Origin: Niveispirillum irakense DSM 11586
GTDB taxonomy: Bacteria > Pseudomonadota > Alphaproteobacteria > Azospirillales > Azospirillaceae
Assembly: GCF_000429645.1 (NCBI RefSeq)
Contig: NZ_AUCG01000016.1
Span: 620,001-684,000, forward strand
Direction of reading: 5' to 3'
DNA: 64,000 bases
A program made the position numbers and the translations under genes. Shown here piece after piece: positions 7,350 through 16,509 of this stretch (positions are counted from its first letter, which is position 1; the number at the start of each line of letters is the position of its first letter). The notes under the pieces are model-generated. The model saw only the letters and a list, made by a program, of their open reading frames with translations, was not told the origin of the DNA and searched no databases.

Positions 7350-9209
7350 ATGGCCACCCAACCGCTGATCGCCATTGCCGGCATGCCCAATTCCGGCAAA
7401 TCGGCCCTGTTCAACCGGCTGACCGGCAGCCGCCAGAAGGTGGCGAACTATGCGGGTGTGACGGTGGAGCGCAAGGAAGGCAGCTTCACCACACCCGCCG
7501 GTCGGCAATGCCGCCTGCTGGACCTGCCGGGCGCCTATTCGCTGCGCGCCCGCAGCCCGGACGAGGCCGTAACGCGCGATGCGCTGCTGGGCCGGCTGCC
7601 GGATATTGGCCGGCCGGATTTCCTGATCTGTGTGGCCGATGCCACCAATCTGAAGCTGCATCTGCGCTTCACCCTGGAAGCCAAGGCCCTGGGCGTGCCC
7701 ATGGTGCTGGCGCTGAACATGTTCGACATTGCCGAGCGGCGGAAATTCACCATTGATCCCGCCGCCCTGTCACACCTGCTGGGCGTGCCGGTTGTCTCCA
7801 CCGTCGCCGTGCGCGGCGGAAAGCTGGATGCATTGCTGGCGGTGATTGACCAGTATCTGGCGAACCCGGTGGAAACCTCTCCACCGGCTGACTGGCAGGA
7901 ACCGACAACGGCGGAATTGCGGGGGATGAATCGCAAGGCCATGACGTTGCTGGATCAGTCCGGCATCGCCTATGGCGTACCGCCGGTCACGACCTATGCG
8001 ATCGACCGGGTGCTGCTGCACCCGGTATTCGGCCTGCTGATCCTGATGGGGCTGATGTTCTTCGTGTTCCAGTCGGTCTTCACATGGTCGGCCTGGCCGA
8101 TGGACCAGATTGATACCGGCTTCTCGGCCCTGGGCACCTGGCTGGGGGATCTTTTGCCAGATGGGCTGTTGCGCAGCTTCCTGGTCGATGGGCTGGTGGC
8201 GGGCATCGGCTCCGTCATCATCTTCCTGCCGCAAATCCTGGTTCTCTATTTCTTCATCCTGATACTGGAAGATAGCGGCTATATGGCCCGCGCCGCCTTT
8301 TTGCTGGACCGGTTGATGGGCGGGGTGGGGCTGCATGGCAAAAGCTTCATTCCCCTGCTCTCCTCCTTCGCCTGCGCCATTCCCGGCGTGATGGCGGCCC
8401 GCACGATTGAGCATAAGCCCGACCGGCTGACCACCATCCTGCTGGCGCCGCTGATGACCTGTTCGGCCCGGCTGCCGGTCTATACGCTGCTGATCGCCGC
8501 TTTTGTGCCCAACCGCGATGTGGCTGGCGGTTTCAGCCTGCAGGGGCTGGTGATGTTCGGCCTCTATATGGCGGCGCTGTCATCCGGCCTGCTGGTCGCC
8601 TTCGTGCTGAAGCGCTTTGTCTATACCGAGCAGGTGGATAGTTTCGTCATGGAACTGCCCACCTATAAGATGCCGTCGCCCCATAACCTGCTGTTTGGGC
8701 TGATCGAGCGCGCCAAGATTTTCCTGCGCCGGGCCGGCGGCATCATCTTCGTCGTCATGGTCATCATCTGGGTTCTGTCCACCTTCGGCCCCCAGGGCGT
8801 GACGGACAATATCAACCAGAGTTTCGCCGGCATCATCGGCATCACGCTGGCCCCGTTGTTTGCCCCCATCGGCTTCACCTGGCAGATGGTGATCGCGCTG
8901 ATCCCCGGCATGGCGGCCCGCGAAGTGGCAGTGGCCGTGCTGGGCACCGTCTATTCCATCAGCGCCGATAATGAGGAAGGCCTGGCCAGCGGTCTGGCCG
9001 CCACCCTGCAATCAAGCTGGGCCTTGCCGGCGGCCATTTCCTTCCTGGTCTGGTACATCTTCGCGCCGCAATGCATCAGCACGCTGGCGGTCATCCGGCG
9101 AGAGACGAACAGCACCCGCTTCATGTGGGCGACCTTCGCCTACCTGTTCGTGCTGGCCTATGTGATGTCGTTCCTGGCCTATCAGGTCAGCAGCGCGCTG
9201 CTGGGGTAA
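7350..9209 (+). CDS. feoB: Ferrous iron permease with N-terminal GTPase domain
   Basis: The 619-residue inner-membrane protein imports Fe(II). The N-terminal G domain shows G1 GMPNSGKS (about 11-18), G3 DLPG (about 57-60) and G4 NMFD. The membrane region starts near residue 225 and includes the FeoB gate motifs around GLHGKSFIPLLSSFACAIPG and, further on, APLMTCSARLPVY with its conserved cysteine. The C-terminal gate repeat (IPGMAAREVAVAVLGTVY) is present. The protein is shorter than the roughly 770 residues of E. coli FeoB, as is common in alphaproteobacteria, and lacks a long cytoplasmic tail. No separate FeoC gene follows. Confidence 0.95.
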   Translation: MATQPLIAIAGMPNSGKSALFNRLTGSRQKVANYAGVTVERKEGSFTTPAGRQCRLLDLPGAYSLRARSPDEAVTRDALLGRLPDIGRPDFLICVADATNLKLHLRFTLEAKALGVPMVLALNMFDIAERRKFTIDPAALSHLLGVPVVSTVAVRGGKLDALLAVIDQYLANPVETSPPADWQEPTTAELRGMNRKAMTLLDQSGIAYGVPPVTTYAIDRVLLHPVFGLLILMGLMFFVFQSVFTWSAWPMDQIDTGFSALGTWLGDLLPDGLLRSFLVDGLVAGIGSVIIFLPQILVLYFFILILEDSGYMARAAFLLDRLMGGVGLHGKSFIPLLSSFACAIPGVMAARTIEHKPDRLTTILLAPLMTCSARLPVYTLLIAAFVPNRDVAGGFSLQGLVMFGLYMAALSSGLLVAFVLKRFVYTEQVDSFVMELPTYKMPSPHNLLFGLIERAKIFLRRAGGIIFVVMVIIWVLSTFGPQGVTDNINQSFAGIIGITLAPLFAPIGFTWQMVIALIPGMAAREVAVAVLGTVYSISADNEEGLASGLAATLQSSWALPAAISFLVWYIFAPQCISTLAVIRRETNSTRFMWATFAYLFVLAYVMSFLAYQVSSALLG

Positions 9210-9217
9210 GGATCGAG

Positions 9218-9249
9218 GGTCAGCGGCAGATGAGGCGATGCCGCTGACC
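9218..9249. terminator. Bidirectional hairpin between feoB and the MOSC gene
   Basis: A perfect 11-bp inverted repeat, GGTCAGCGGCA (9218-9228) and TGCCGCTGACC (9239-9249), lies between two convergent stops. It has no T-tract on either side, so termination would rely on hairpin strength or Rho. Confidence 0.6.
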
Positions 9250-9263
9250 GCCCTGTCTGGCCC

Positions 9264-10028
9264 TTAGTCCAGCACCCGCACTGCATCGCCCTGGCGGATC
9301 TCGCCCCCCGCCACCACGCGGGCATAGACACCGCAGACCGCATGGCCGAAGCCGGTCTTCAGCGCTTTCAGCAAGGCCATGTCCCGTTCACCGGAATGGG
9401 GGTTGACCTCCACCGCGGCACAACGGGTCGTGGTCTTGAAAACCTCAAGCTCCACCCCGCCCACGGCGATGCGCTTGCCAACCCACTGCATCTCCGCCCA
9501 GGCCGGCAGGCCGGCCAGATGCAGGTTGCCCCGCATGCGCAGCGGATCGACCGGGGCCTTGGTCACCCGTTCAATGTCCTGCACGCTGGCAAGGTTGATC
9601 AGCGACACCGCCTTGTCCGGGATGTCCGTGAAATTATGACCGGGGCTTTCCACCAGCTTGTAAGGGCCGGGCGCTGCCGTGCCGTCCATATAGGCGGACA
9701 GGAACTGGTCGATCAGCAGCCGGCCGGTGGCCGTGTCAATCCGGCCGCGCGCCACCGCCTTGCCATTACGATGCAGCACCAGCATGGCGCTTTCCGCATC
9801 ATAGACGGCATCCAGCGTCGCCAGCTTCTCATCCCGGACCAGGGCCAGGAAGTTGGTCTTGGGCTTCCAGACCGGGTTGGCGAGGTCGAAATGGGTCGCC
9901 CTATGCAGGATGGCGAAGCGCCGGTCCTGCGGCAGGCATTCACCCGGCATCAACTGGACATGGTCCAGCCGCTGGGCCGTCAGGCCCTTCACCGGATAAT
10001 AATGGATGGCGTCGATGGTCATGGACAT
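9264..10028 (-). CDS. MOSC domain-containing protein
   Basis: The 254-residue protein starts at ATG 10028 with MSMTIDAIHYYPVKGL, the typical opening of the MOSC N-terminal beta-barrel. The C-terminal MOSC domain contains TTTRCAAVEVNPHSGERD (about 191-208), with the conserved arginine-cysteine pair thought to bind or transfer sulfur or the molybdenum cofactor. Known relatives include YcbX and the mARC reductases, which reduce N-hydroxylated compounds. There is no ferredoxin domain, so a separate electron donor would be needed. The open frame continues to 10181, but the extra sequence is Arg/Pro-rich and looks untranslated. A sulfite-oxidase-fold molybdoenzyme is encoded at 35.8 kb, though no direct link is shown. 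Confidence 0.85.
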   Translation of the reverse strand: MSMTIDAIHYYPVKGLTAQRLDHVQLMPGECLPQDRRFAILHRATHFDLANPVWKPKTNFLALVRDEKLATLDAVYDAESAMLVLHRNGKAVARGRIDTATGRLLIDQFLSAYMDGTAAPGPYKLVESPGHNFTDIPDKAVSLINLASVQDIERVTKAPVDPLRMRGNLHLAGLPAWAEMQWVGKRIAVGGVELEVFKTTTRCAAVEVNPHSGERDMALLKALKTGFGHAVCGVYARVVAGGEIRQGDAVRVLD

Positions 10029-10199
10029 GATGCGGCAACTTAAGCATCCACCCCACACCCGCGCAACCGTGCCGAAGGTCATCCTCCGTCGGGTGCGGGC
10101 GTCGGATACAGGCGGCAAGGGGCGGGATTTCGCTGAAATGGCTGGGGGCCGGGCCGTTCCCCGGCCACGACCCCCGACCAAAGTCGCGGGTGCTGCAGA

Positions 10200-11495
10200 T
10201 CAGAAGCCCAGCGTGATCAGAACGGACGCGACATCCTCCGGCCGGCCCAGGCCGGGCAGGGAGACATCCGCCGCCGCGACCGACAGCAGCCGCTGTGCAG
10301 AAGCCAGCGTGCCCGTGCTGCGGGCATAGGTCAGGATATCCTCCCGGTCCGGCAGGATATTCAGGTGGCCATGGCCATAGACCAGCACCGGCAGCACAAC
10401 CACACCCGGTTCCGTCTGCTCCACCAGGCTGGCCGCCCCCAGCAGGGCGCGCCAGCAGGCGGTGCGGACAGAGGCCGGCCGATCCGCCGTTTCAGCCGAC
10501 GACATTTCCGTGCCGCCAGCCCCCAGCGTCCAGGTCCGGCCGCACAAATCCTCCGTCGCCACCAGAACGACCAGGGATTTGCCGTCGCGCCGGCCGGTGC
10601 CAATGGCAACGATGCCGGAGCCGCGCGCCGTCTGCGGTGGCACCACGACACTATCCAGCCGTGTGCGCACCGCAGCCACCGTGGTGCCCACCGCGTGGCG
10701 CAAGGCTTCCGCCCCCGCTGGCTGGGCCAGCCGGTTCCAGGCGCCCATCACCAGGGCGGCAAGGGCAGTGGCTGAAGGGCCTGCCACGGGTGCGGGCGTC
10801 GGAGCCGGCACAGGCGCGGGAGCCTTGGCAAAAGCGGCAACCTTGTCTTCCAGCAGCCGCAGCCGCTGGTCCAGATCGGGGGGCAGTGCGGGAGAGGGGG
10901 CGCCATTGCCGCCGGCGCGGACATCGCTGCGCAAATCCCGCAGGTCAAGCTGCAGGTCGCGCACAGCGCCGACAACCCGCATCAGGCTTTCATGCACCTG
11001 CCCGATCACGGCGTTCAACTGGTCCTGGCCGACAAAGCCCCCCGTCGGCGACGGCAGCGACGGGGCATCGCCCTGCGCCAGGGTCTGACGGGCGGCTGCG
11101 ATCCAGGATTCCAGGCCCGCCACCCGGTTCAGCAGGTCGGAGGACAGTTTGGCCACCCGGTCCAGTTCTTCCGGATAACGGGTGACCTGCTGGCTGACCA
11201 CGCCGGTCAGATGGGCCAGCCGTTCCCGCAATTCCTGGATGGACTGGCCCAGGGCGTTGATCTTCATCGTCTCCGGCAGTTGCACCACCGCTGTGTGCAT
11301 CGCCGCCAGATCGGAACGGAAATCGCGCAGGCGCGTGCCGACATGCAGGGCCAGATCGCGGACGATCGTCTCGGCATAATCGAACGGATCGACCGCTTCC
11401 TGCAGCTCACCTGTCAAGGGCGGGGTCATGCTCGTCGCCGGGTCGGCGGCGGCGCTCTTCTGCCCGTCGGGGAGGTCGCTGGACGGCAGGCTCAT
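10200..11495 (-). CDS. Unknown protein with helical/coiled-coil N-terminal half
   Basis: A 431-residue protein I do not recognise. Residues about 30-210 are mostly long amphipathic helices with regular leucines and valines (such as LGQSIQELRERLAHLTGVVS and LMRVVGAVRDLQLDLRDLRS), so coiled coil is likely. A Pro/Ala linker (about 228-245) leads to a compact C-terminal part of about 180 residues rich in beta-type sequence, with SGIVAIGTGRRDGKSLVVLV and CWRALLGAASLVEQ. No signal peptide or membrane segment is seen. It overlaps the upstream gene by 4 nt (ATGA), so the two are almost certainly translated together and may act together. Confidence 0.75.
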   Translation of the reverse strand: MSLPSSDLPDGQKSAAADPATSMTPPLTGELQEAVDPFDYAETIVRDLALHVGTRLRDFRSDLAAMHTAVVQLPETMKINALGQSIQELRERLAHLTGVVSQQVTRYPEELDRVAKLSSDLLNRVAGLESWIAAARQTLAQGDAPSLPSPTGGFVGQDQLNAVIGQVHESLMRVVGAVRDLQLDLRDLRSDVRAGGNGAPSPALPPDLDQRLRLLEDKVAAFAKAPAPVPAPTPAPVAGPSATALAALVMGAWNRLAQPAGAEALRHAVGTTVAAVRTRLDSVVVPPQTARGSGIVAIGTGRRDGKSLVVLVATEDLCGRTWTLGAGGTEMSSAETADRPASVRTACWRALLGAASLVEQTEPGVVVLPVLVYGHGHLNILPDREDILTYARSTGTLASAQRLLSVAAADVSLPGLGRPEDVASVLITLGF

Positions 11496-12478
11496 GGGGC
11501 GGCCTCGCTGGAAGAAAGGTGGTCGGACAGGGCGGCCATCAGCCGGGCCCGGCGGTCTTCGGCATCGGTGCGTGTCAACCGGGGGACACCCGGCACCGTC
11601 GCGGCGGGCCGGGGGGCCGGCGGCGGCGGCGGCATGGGGGCCGGCGGCTCAGTGATCGTCACCGCAAGGGGGACCGTTTCCACCGGCGGGGCCGGGGGAA
11701 CGGGGGGGAGAGGGTCGAATAACGGTGCCGACGGGCGCGGCGGGTCCACCGGCTGGGGACGCGGCGGGCTGGCCGGTCCCAGCCGGGGGCGGGCCAGGGG
11801 CGGCGGCACAGGCGCAGGCTTGGCAGCCGGGGGGGGCGGCACGGGCGCCGGCGGCTGGGTGGGCCGGGGGGCCATCACGCCGGGGGCCGGGGTAGCCGGG
11901 GGCGGCATGACAGGGGGGGGTATTGGCGGCGGCGGCGGCGAGGGCCGGGCCACAGGCGCCAGCGGCGGCACCACCGGCATCTTCGGCGCGACCAGCGGGT
12001 TGAGCCGGCCCTTATCCGGAAAGGGGCCGCCAGCCAGATCATCCAACAGCTTGCGCAATGAGGCGATCCGGGTGCCCTTCATCGGTTCCACCCGGCGCTG
12101 TGCCCGGCCGATCAGGCCCGGTTCGGCGGAAAGCTGAAGGAAATTGGTCTGTTCCGCCGTCAATGCCTCCAGGCGGCGGGCCAGTTCATCCACCACATCC
12201 TGGCCGGCGACAAACCGTCCCAGCGTGTCCAGCGTGGCGGTGACCACAGTGGCATCGCGTACCGCGCGGGAGGAAAAGACAGGCCCATTGCTCCCGCCAT
12301 TTCCCGCATCCGTGTTTCCAGTCGGCACAGGGATGGAAATGGACTCGTCCCCCTCATCCGCTGTCGGGGCGCCATCCGGCTCCCCTTCCGGCGTCCCGGG
12401 GGACAATGTCAATGAACGTACAGGGGCCGCCGACTCAGGCCGGCGACCGCTCAACCGGCGCAGCAAAGTGCCCAGCAT
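11492..12478 (-). CDS. Unknown protein with long proline-rich region
   Basis: A 328-residue protein of unknown function. After a basic N-terminus (MLGTLLRRLSGRR) and an acidic, disordered stretch comes a small helical region (about 73-145, including VDELARRLEALTAEQTNFLQ). Residues about 160-300 are extremely Pro/Ala-rich with runs such as PPPPPIPPPVMPPP. The last 30 residues are charged and helical (TRTDAEDRRARLMAALSDHL). Proline-rich linkers of this kind usually span the periplasm or display binding sites, but no membrane segment or signal peptide is visible, so it looks cytoplasmic. It overlaps the following coiled-coil gene by 4 nt. The frame is supported by steady codon bias. Confidence 0.7.
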   Translation of the reverse strand: MLGTLLRRLSGRRPESAAPVRSLTLSPGTPEGEPDGAPTADEGDESISIPVPTGNTDAGNGGSNGPVFSSRAVRDATVVTATLDTLGRFVAGQDVVDELARRLEALTAEQTNFLQLSAEPGLIGRAQRRVEPMKGTRIASLRKLLDDLAGGPFPDKGRLNPLVAPKMPVVPPLAPVARPSPPPPPIPPPVMPPPATPAPGVMAPRPTQPPAPVPPPPAAKPAPVPPPLARPRLGPASPPRPQPVDPPRPSAPLFDPLPPVPPAPPVETVPLAVTITEPPAPMPPPPPAPRPAATVPGVPRLTRTDAEDRRARLMAALSDHLSSSEAAP

Positions 12479-12882
12479 CCCGCTTCCCTCCGTCCCGTCC
12501 AGGCGGACGGGCCATTACGAACAGCCGCGCACCGTTCCCGGTCCCGGCAAGCGGCCCACCCCGCCAAACCTGAAACCGGAACCTTTCCATCCATCCGCAT
12601 CACAAGGGGCGCACTCCGGCCTGACCATCCTTTTGCCATTATCGTTATCACGTCATCCGGTTGTGATGCAATTTCGTGGCTTCCGCAGCAGCCACTATAC
12701 GAAAGGATTATTTTTTTCGAGAAGCCTGTTGCACCGGACGGGCAAGAGCCACATGCTCGTCGATAGAGAAGAAACACCTGATCGGTTCTAATTTGGAACC
12801 GTGATGCAAACCAAATATTAACAACCTAAACCTACTCTGGCGGTCGGGTCCGCAGCCTGAAAGATGATGGTCTAGCGTTTCG
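12479..12882. other. 404-nt intergenic region with divergent promoters
   Basis: It separates the proline-rich gene (minus) from the phytochrome-like gene (plus) and must hold both promoters. The part 12620-12840 is relatively AT-rich, with a T-run at 12710-12717 and a weak 6-bp inverted repeat CGGTTC/GAACCG near 12782-12800. No RNA gene, repeat or known operator was recognised. Confidence 0.5.
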
Positions 12883-15633
12883 ATGGTCCAGCCGACTGCA
12901 TCCTCCCTCCCTGCAACCACCACGCTCGCACCGGGCCAGCAGCCCTGGCCGGGATTGATGGATCACATCCAGGCCCATGGCTGGCTGATGATCCTGGATC
13001 GGGATGACATCATCCGCCATGCCAGCGCAAATCTGGCTCTCCTGGCCCATCAGCCTTTGGAAATGATTCTGGGTCGTCCGGTGCGGCAGGTCATCGGGCG
13101 CGTTGCCGCACAGGCGTTGAGCCGGGCGCGCCGGCATGATGGCGATGGCGGCGTCGGTCCCCTGACCGTAACCGTGGTGACCGGTAAAGGCCGGGTGCGC
13201 GCCGTCATGCAGGGCCATCTGGAGACCTATGGCCTGGTTTTGGAACTGGAACCGGTTTTCCAGGGGGACAGCAGCCTGGTCGCCGCTTCCTTCGGTGCCG
13301 CCATCCGCCGTTACCGCCACCTGCAGGATATCGAAGCCCTGGCCAGGGCCGTCACCCGTGACGCCCGGCTGCTGACCGGCTTTGATCACGCGATGATGCT
13401 GCGGATCGGGGATAAGGGCCAGCCGGTGATGATCGCCAGCGATGCCGCGACGGAGGTGCCGCCGCTTCCCGCGCCCGCGTTCGAGCCCCTGTCACCGGCC
13501 CTGCAATATCTGCTGGAATTGAACCGGGTGCGCCTGCTGGCCGACATTCCCGTTCCACCTGTTCCCGTGCTTCCCGGCCATGATCCGGCAAGCGGCGCCC
13601 CCATTGCCCTGCCGCGCGCGGTGCTGCGCCCGGCCACCCATGGGTTTGCCGAGTTTGCCAGCGCGCGCGGGGTGCGATCCGTGCTGATCGTGTCGCTTCT
13701 CTGCGCCGGGCGGCTTTGGGGATATATCTGGTGTGAAAACCGGCGCCCCCGCCATGTCAACGTGCCGGTCCGCTCCGTCTTTGAGGGGTTGGGGGAAATT
13801 GCCGCCGCCCAGATCGCAGCGATGGAAGAACGCGATGCCGGGCATGCCCGCACCCGCGCCACCCGCGCACTGACCCGGCTGGGCCGGCTTATGCAGGGCG
13901 AGATGGATATCGTCCAGGCCCTGGCGCGGTTGCACCCGGTGCTGGAGGAAATTCTTCCCCATGATGCGCTGGCCATCACCATTGAAGGCAAAAGCTGGCA
14001 ATCCCCCGATACCCTGCCGGCCAGCCATTGGCTGGAACAACTGGACCGGCAGGACAGCCCCCGGCATGAGGGGTTGCGCTGGGGCAGCCGCGATTTAAAC
14101 GGGCTTTCCCGGGAAGAGAGCGGGCTGACCGATATCCTGGATATCGACCTGCAGGGCGGCCATATCCTGATCTTGCGCCGGGGCCAGCAGCCCTGGTCAA
14201 CGGCGGAACTGGAAGCCGCCCACGAATTGCATCATCTGCTGGCCGAACGGCGGGCCGAACTATACCGCCGCAATGCCGAGCGGCAATTGCACCGCCTGAC
14301 CAATTTCGACCGGGCCACCGGCCTGCCCAACCGCGCGCATCTGCTGCGCGCGCTGGAACAGGCGCTGGAGGTGGAGGCCGATGTCGCGGTCACCGTGCTG
14401 GGGCTGGACCGGTTCCGTGTGCTGAAGGCAGCCTTTGGCGAGGAGGCAGCCGACCGGCTGCTGGCCGCCGTCGGCCAGCGTCTGCGTGAGCATCTGGACG
14501 GGGGCGATCTGGTTGCCCGGATTGATACCGGTGAACTGGCCGTGCTTCTGCTGGAAGAGGGGCCGCAACGGATTGACCGGCTGACGGCCAGGGTCCGCGA
14601 TGCGCTGCGCGCGCCGATCAGCCTGGATGGGCGTGACATTTTCGTCAGCGCCAGTGTGGGCGTGGTGGTGACGGGTTCCGATGCCGCCGGCATGCTGCGC
14701 GACGCGGAAATCGCCAGCGCGGAGGCTGAAGCGGCCGGCGGGGGCCGGCGCGTGTTCGACGACGCCATGCGCACGCGCCTGACCGAGCGGCATGAGATTT
14801 ATGACCGGCTGCGGCAAGCGATCTATATGGATGAAGGCGTTTATGCCGCCTATCAGCCCATCATCCGCCTGTCCGATGGCCATCTGGCCGGTTTTGAGGC
14901 GCTGGCCCGCTGGACGGATGGGGAGCGGGGCAATGTTCCCCCCTCCATCTTCGTTCCTGTAGCGGAAGAGACGGGCCTGATCATGGCACTGGGAAACCAT
15001 ATCCTGGTGCAGGCCTGCCGGCAGGTGGTGCGCTGGAACCAGGGCCGGGTTGGCAAGCCGCTTTATATTTCCGTCAACCTGTCGCCCTACCAGTTCGACC
15101 CGTCACGGCTGGATCTGGTGCGCTGGGTGTCGGGCGTGCTGGACATGACCGGGTGCCGGCCGGAATGGCTGCAGCTTGAAATCACCGAAAGCGGGCTGAT
15201 CGGCCAGGGCGGGGTGGCGCCGGAACTGCTGCGCGGGCTGCGTCAGTTGGGCGTGGGGCTGGCGATCGATGATTTCGGTACCGGCTATTCCTCCCTGGCC
15301 TATTTGCAGGAACTGCCCGTCGATACGATCAAGATCGACCGCAGCTTCGTGGAGCGGATGATGGAGAGCGAGAAGGGCAAGGCCCTGATCACAGCCATCC
15401 TGCATATTGCCGGCATCATGGAATATGGCGTGGTCGCCGAAGGGGTGGAAACGGTCAGCCAAGCCGATCTGCTGCGCCAGATGGGCTGCGAACGCGCCCA
15501 GGGCTATCATTATGCCCGCCCCCTGACGCCCGACGCCGCAACGGCGATGGTGCGGGAAATGGCTGGTCTGGTGGCAATCCAGGGCGGGGAAGCCGCAGCG
15601 CCGCCGCCGATGCTGGACCTGCGGACCGCATGA
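12883..15633 (+). CDS. Phytochrome-like PAS-GAF-PHY protein with degenerate GGDEF and intact EAL domain
   Basis: A 916-residue cytoplasmic protein. Residues 25-330 follow the bacteriophytochrome core: DHIQAHGWLMIL (PAS), LLTGFDHAMM (GAF start), RVRLLADI, an AVLRPATH segment and GRLWGYIWC. A PHY-like region (about 340-455) ends in GGHILILRRGQQPW. The GGDEF domain (about 470-630) has DTGEL (548-552) in place of GGDEF, so cyclase activity is unlikely. The EAL domain (about 650-900) has FEALARW, VNLSP, EITES, DDFGTGYSSL, KIDRSF and AEGVET, so c-di-GMP hydrolysis is likely. The biliverdin-binding cysteine is missing: the first cysteine is residue 274. It may sense something other than red light. 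Confidence 0.9.
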   Translation: MVQPTASSLPATTTLAPGQQPWPGLMDHIQAHGWLMILDRDDIIRHASANLALLAHQPLEMILGRPVRQVIGRVAAQALSRARRHDGDGGVGPLTVTVVTGKGRVRAVMQGHLETYGLVLELEPVFQGDSSLVAASFGAAIRRYRHLQDIEALARAVTRDARLLTGFDHAMMLRIGDKGQPVMIASDAATEVPPLPAPAFEPLSPALQYLLELNRVRLLADIPVPPVPVLPGHDPASGAPIALPRAVLRPATHGFAEFASARGVRSVLIVSLLCAGRLWGYIWCENRRPRHVNVPVRSVFEGLGEIAAAQIAAMEERDAGHARTRATRALTRLGRLMQGEMDIVQALARLHPVLEEILPHDALAITIEGKSWQSPDTLPASHWLEQLDRQDSPRHEGLRWGSRDLNGLSREESGLTDILDIDLQGGHILILRRGQQPWSTAELEAAHELHHLLAERRAELYRRNAERQLHRLTNFDRATGLPNRAHLLRALEQALEVEADVAVTVLGLDRFRVLKAAFGEEAADRLLAAVGQRLREHLDGGDLVARIDTGELAVLLLEEGPQRIDRLTARVRDALRAPISLDGRDIFVSASVGVVVTGSDAAGMLRDAEIASAEAEAAGGGRRVFDDAMRTRLTERHEIYDRLRQAIYMDEGVYAAYQPIIRLSDGHLAGFEALARWTDGERGNVPPSIFVPVAEETGLIMALGNHILVQACRQVVRWNQGRVGKPLYISVNLSPYQFDPSRLDLVRWVSGVLDMTGCRPEWLQLEITESGLIGQGGVAPELLRGLRQLGVGLAIDDFGTGYSSLAYLQELPVDTIKIDRSFVERMMESEKGKALITAILHIAGIMEYGVVAEGVETVSQADLLRQMGCERAQGYHYARPLTPDAATAMVREMAGLVAIQGGEAAAPPPMLDLRTA

Positions 15634-15693
15634 CCCGCCCGCTGCGGGTTGCGGGGAAGGCGCCCGCACCTGAATGATGCGGTGCCTGCATAA

Positions 15694-15707
15694 TTGTCCT
15701 GGATCAA
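15694..15707 (+). promoter_or_regulatory. Possible FNR/FnrL-type box upstream of ccmC
   Basis: TTGTCCTGGATCAA matches the usual alphaproteobacterial FNR site TTGATCTGGATCAA at 12 of 14 positions; the right half is perfect and the left half has two changes. It lies 64 nt before the chosen ccmC start, a suitable place for activation by low oxygen. Binding is inferred only. Confidence 0.4.
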
Positions 15708-15770
15708 ATCAACGCAGGCGGCGTGTCCCCCGGTGTGAAAACCGGGTCGCGCATGCTACATAGGGCCATC

Positions 15771-16499
15771 ATGCATCGCTTCGCCAACCCTGCCCGCTTC
15801 CTGCGACTGGCCGCCGTGATCCTGCCCTGGACCACGGGTGCCGCGCTCATCCTTTTCGGTGTCGGCCTGTATCTGGCCCTGTTCGCCAGCCCGCCCGACT
15901 ATCAGCAGGGCGACACGGTGCGCATCATGTATGTGCATGTGCCCGCCGCCTGGATGAGCATGTTCACCTATAGCAGCATGGCCGTGGCCGCCGCCTGCGC
16001 CCTGGTCTGGCGCCATCCGCTGGCGGAGGTATATGCCCGTGCCGCCGCCCCCATCGGGGCTGGCTTCACCCTGCTCTGCCTGGTGACCGGCAGCCTGTGG
16101 GGAGAGCCGATGTGGGGCACCTGGTGGGTGTGGGATGCGCGGCTGACCAGCGTGCTGATCCTGTTCTTCCTGTATCTGGGCTATATGGCGCTGGCCAATG
16201 CCTTTGATGATCCGGTGCGCGGCAACCGGGCCGGCTGCATCCTGCTGCTGGCAGGTGCGGTGAATGTGCCGATCATCAAATTCTCGGTCGATTGGTGGAA
16301 TACGCTGCACCAGCCGGCCAGTGTGCTGCGCATGGGCGGGCCAACCATCCATGGTGACATGCTGTGGCCGCTGCTGATCATGGCGCTGGCCTTCCAGACC
16401 TATTTCATGGCCGTGGTCATCCTGCGTATGCGGGCAGAACTGGCCGACCGCAAAATCCAGACGCTGCGCATGGCCCGCGCGGCATCCGGCAGTGCCTGA
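15771..16499 (+). CDS. ccmC: Cytochrome c maturation protein CcmC (haem handling)
   Basis: A 242-residue inner-membrane protein with six hydrophobic segments. It carries the tryptophan-rich WWD motif (WGTWWVWDARLTS, about 121-133) that presents haem to CcmE in the periplasm. Conserved histidines occur in YVHVPAAW and in TLHQPAS. The start MHRFANPARFLRLA is the common alphaproteobacterial N-terminus; the frame remains open to 15723 but without a better ribosome site. It is the first ccm gene here; ccmA and ccmB, which normally complete the CcmABCD release complex, are not upstream. Confidence 0.95.
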   Translation: MHRFANPARFLRLAAVILPWTTGAALILFGVGLYLALFASPPDYQQGDTVRIMYVHVPAAWMSMFTYSSMAVAAACALVWRHPLAEVYARAAAPIGAGFTLLCLVTGSLWGEPMWGTWWVWDARLTSVLILFFLYLGYMALANAFDDPVRGNRAGCILLLAGAVNVPIIKFSVDWWNTLHQPASVLRMGGPTIHGDMLWPLLIMALAFQTYFMAVVILRMRAELADRKIQTLRMARAASGSA

Positions 16500-16509
16500 C
16501 GGGGCGGTG

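Noticed and set aside
12636-12649. CCATTATCGTTATC resembling a Fur box (GATAACGATAATGG on the minus strand)
   Set aside because: Only two of three hexamers fit, and alphaproteobacterial Fur/Mur sites often differ from the E. coli consensus; no supporting gene is adjacent.
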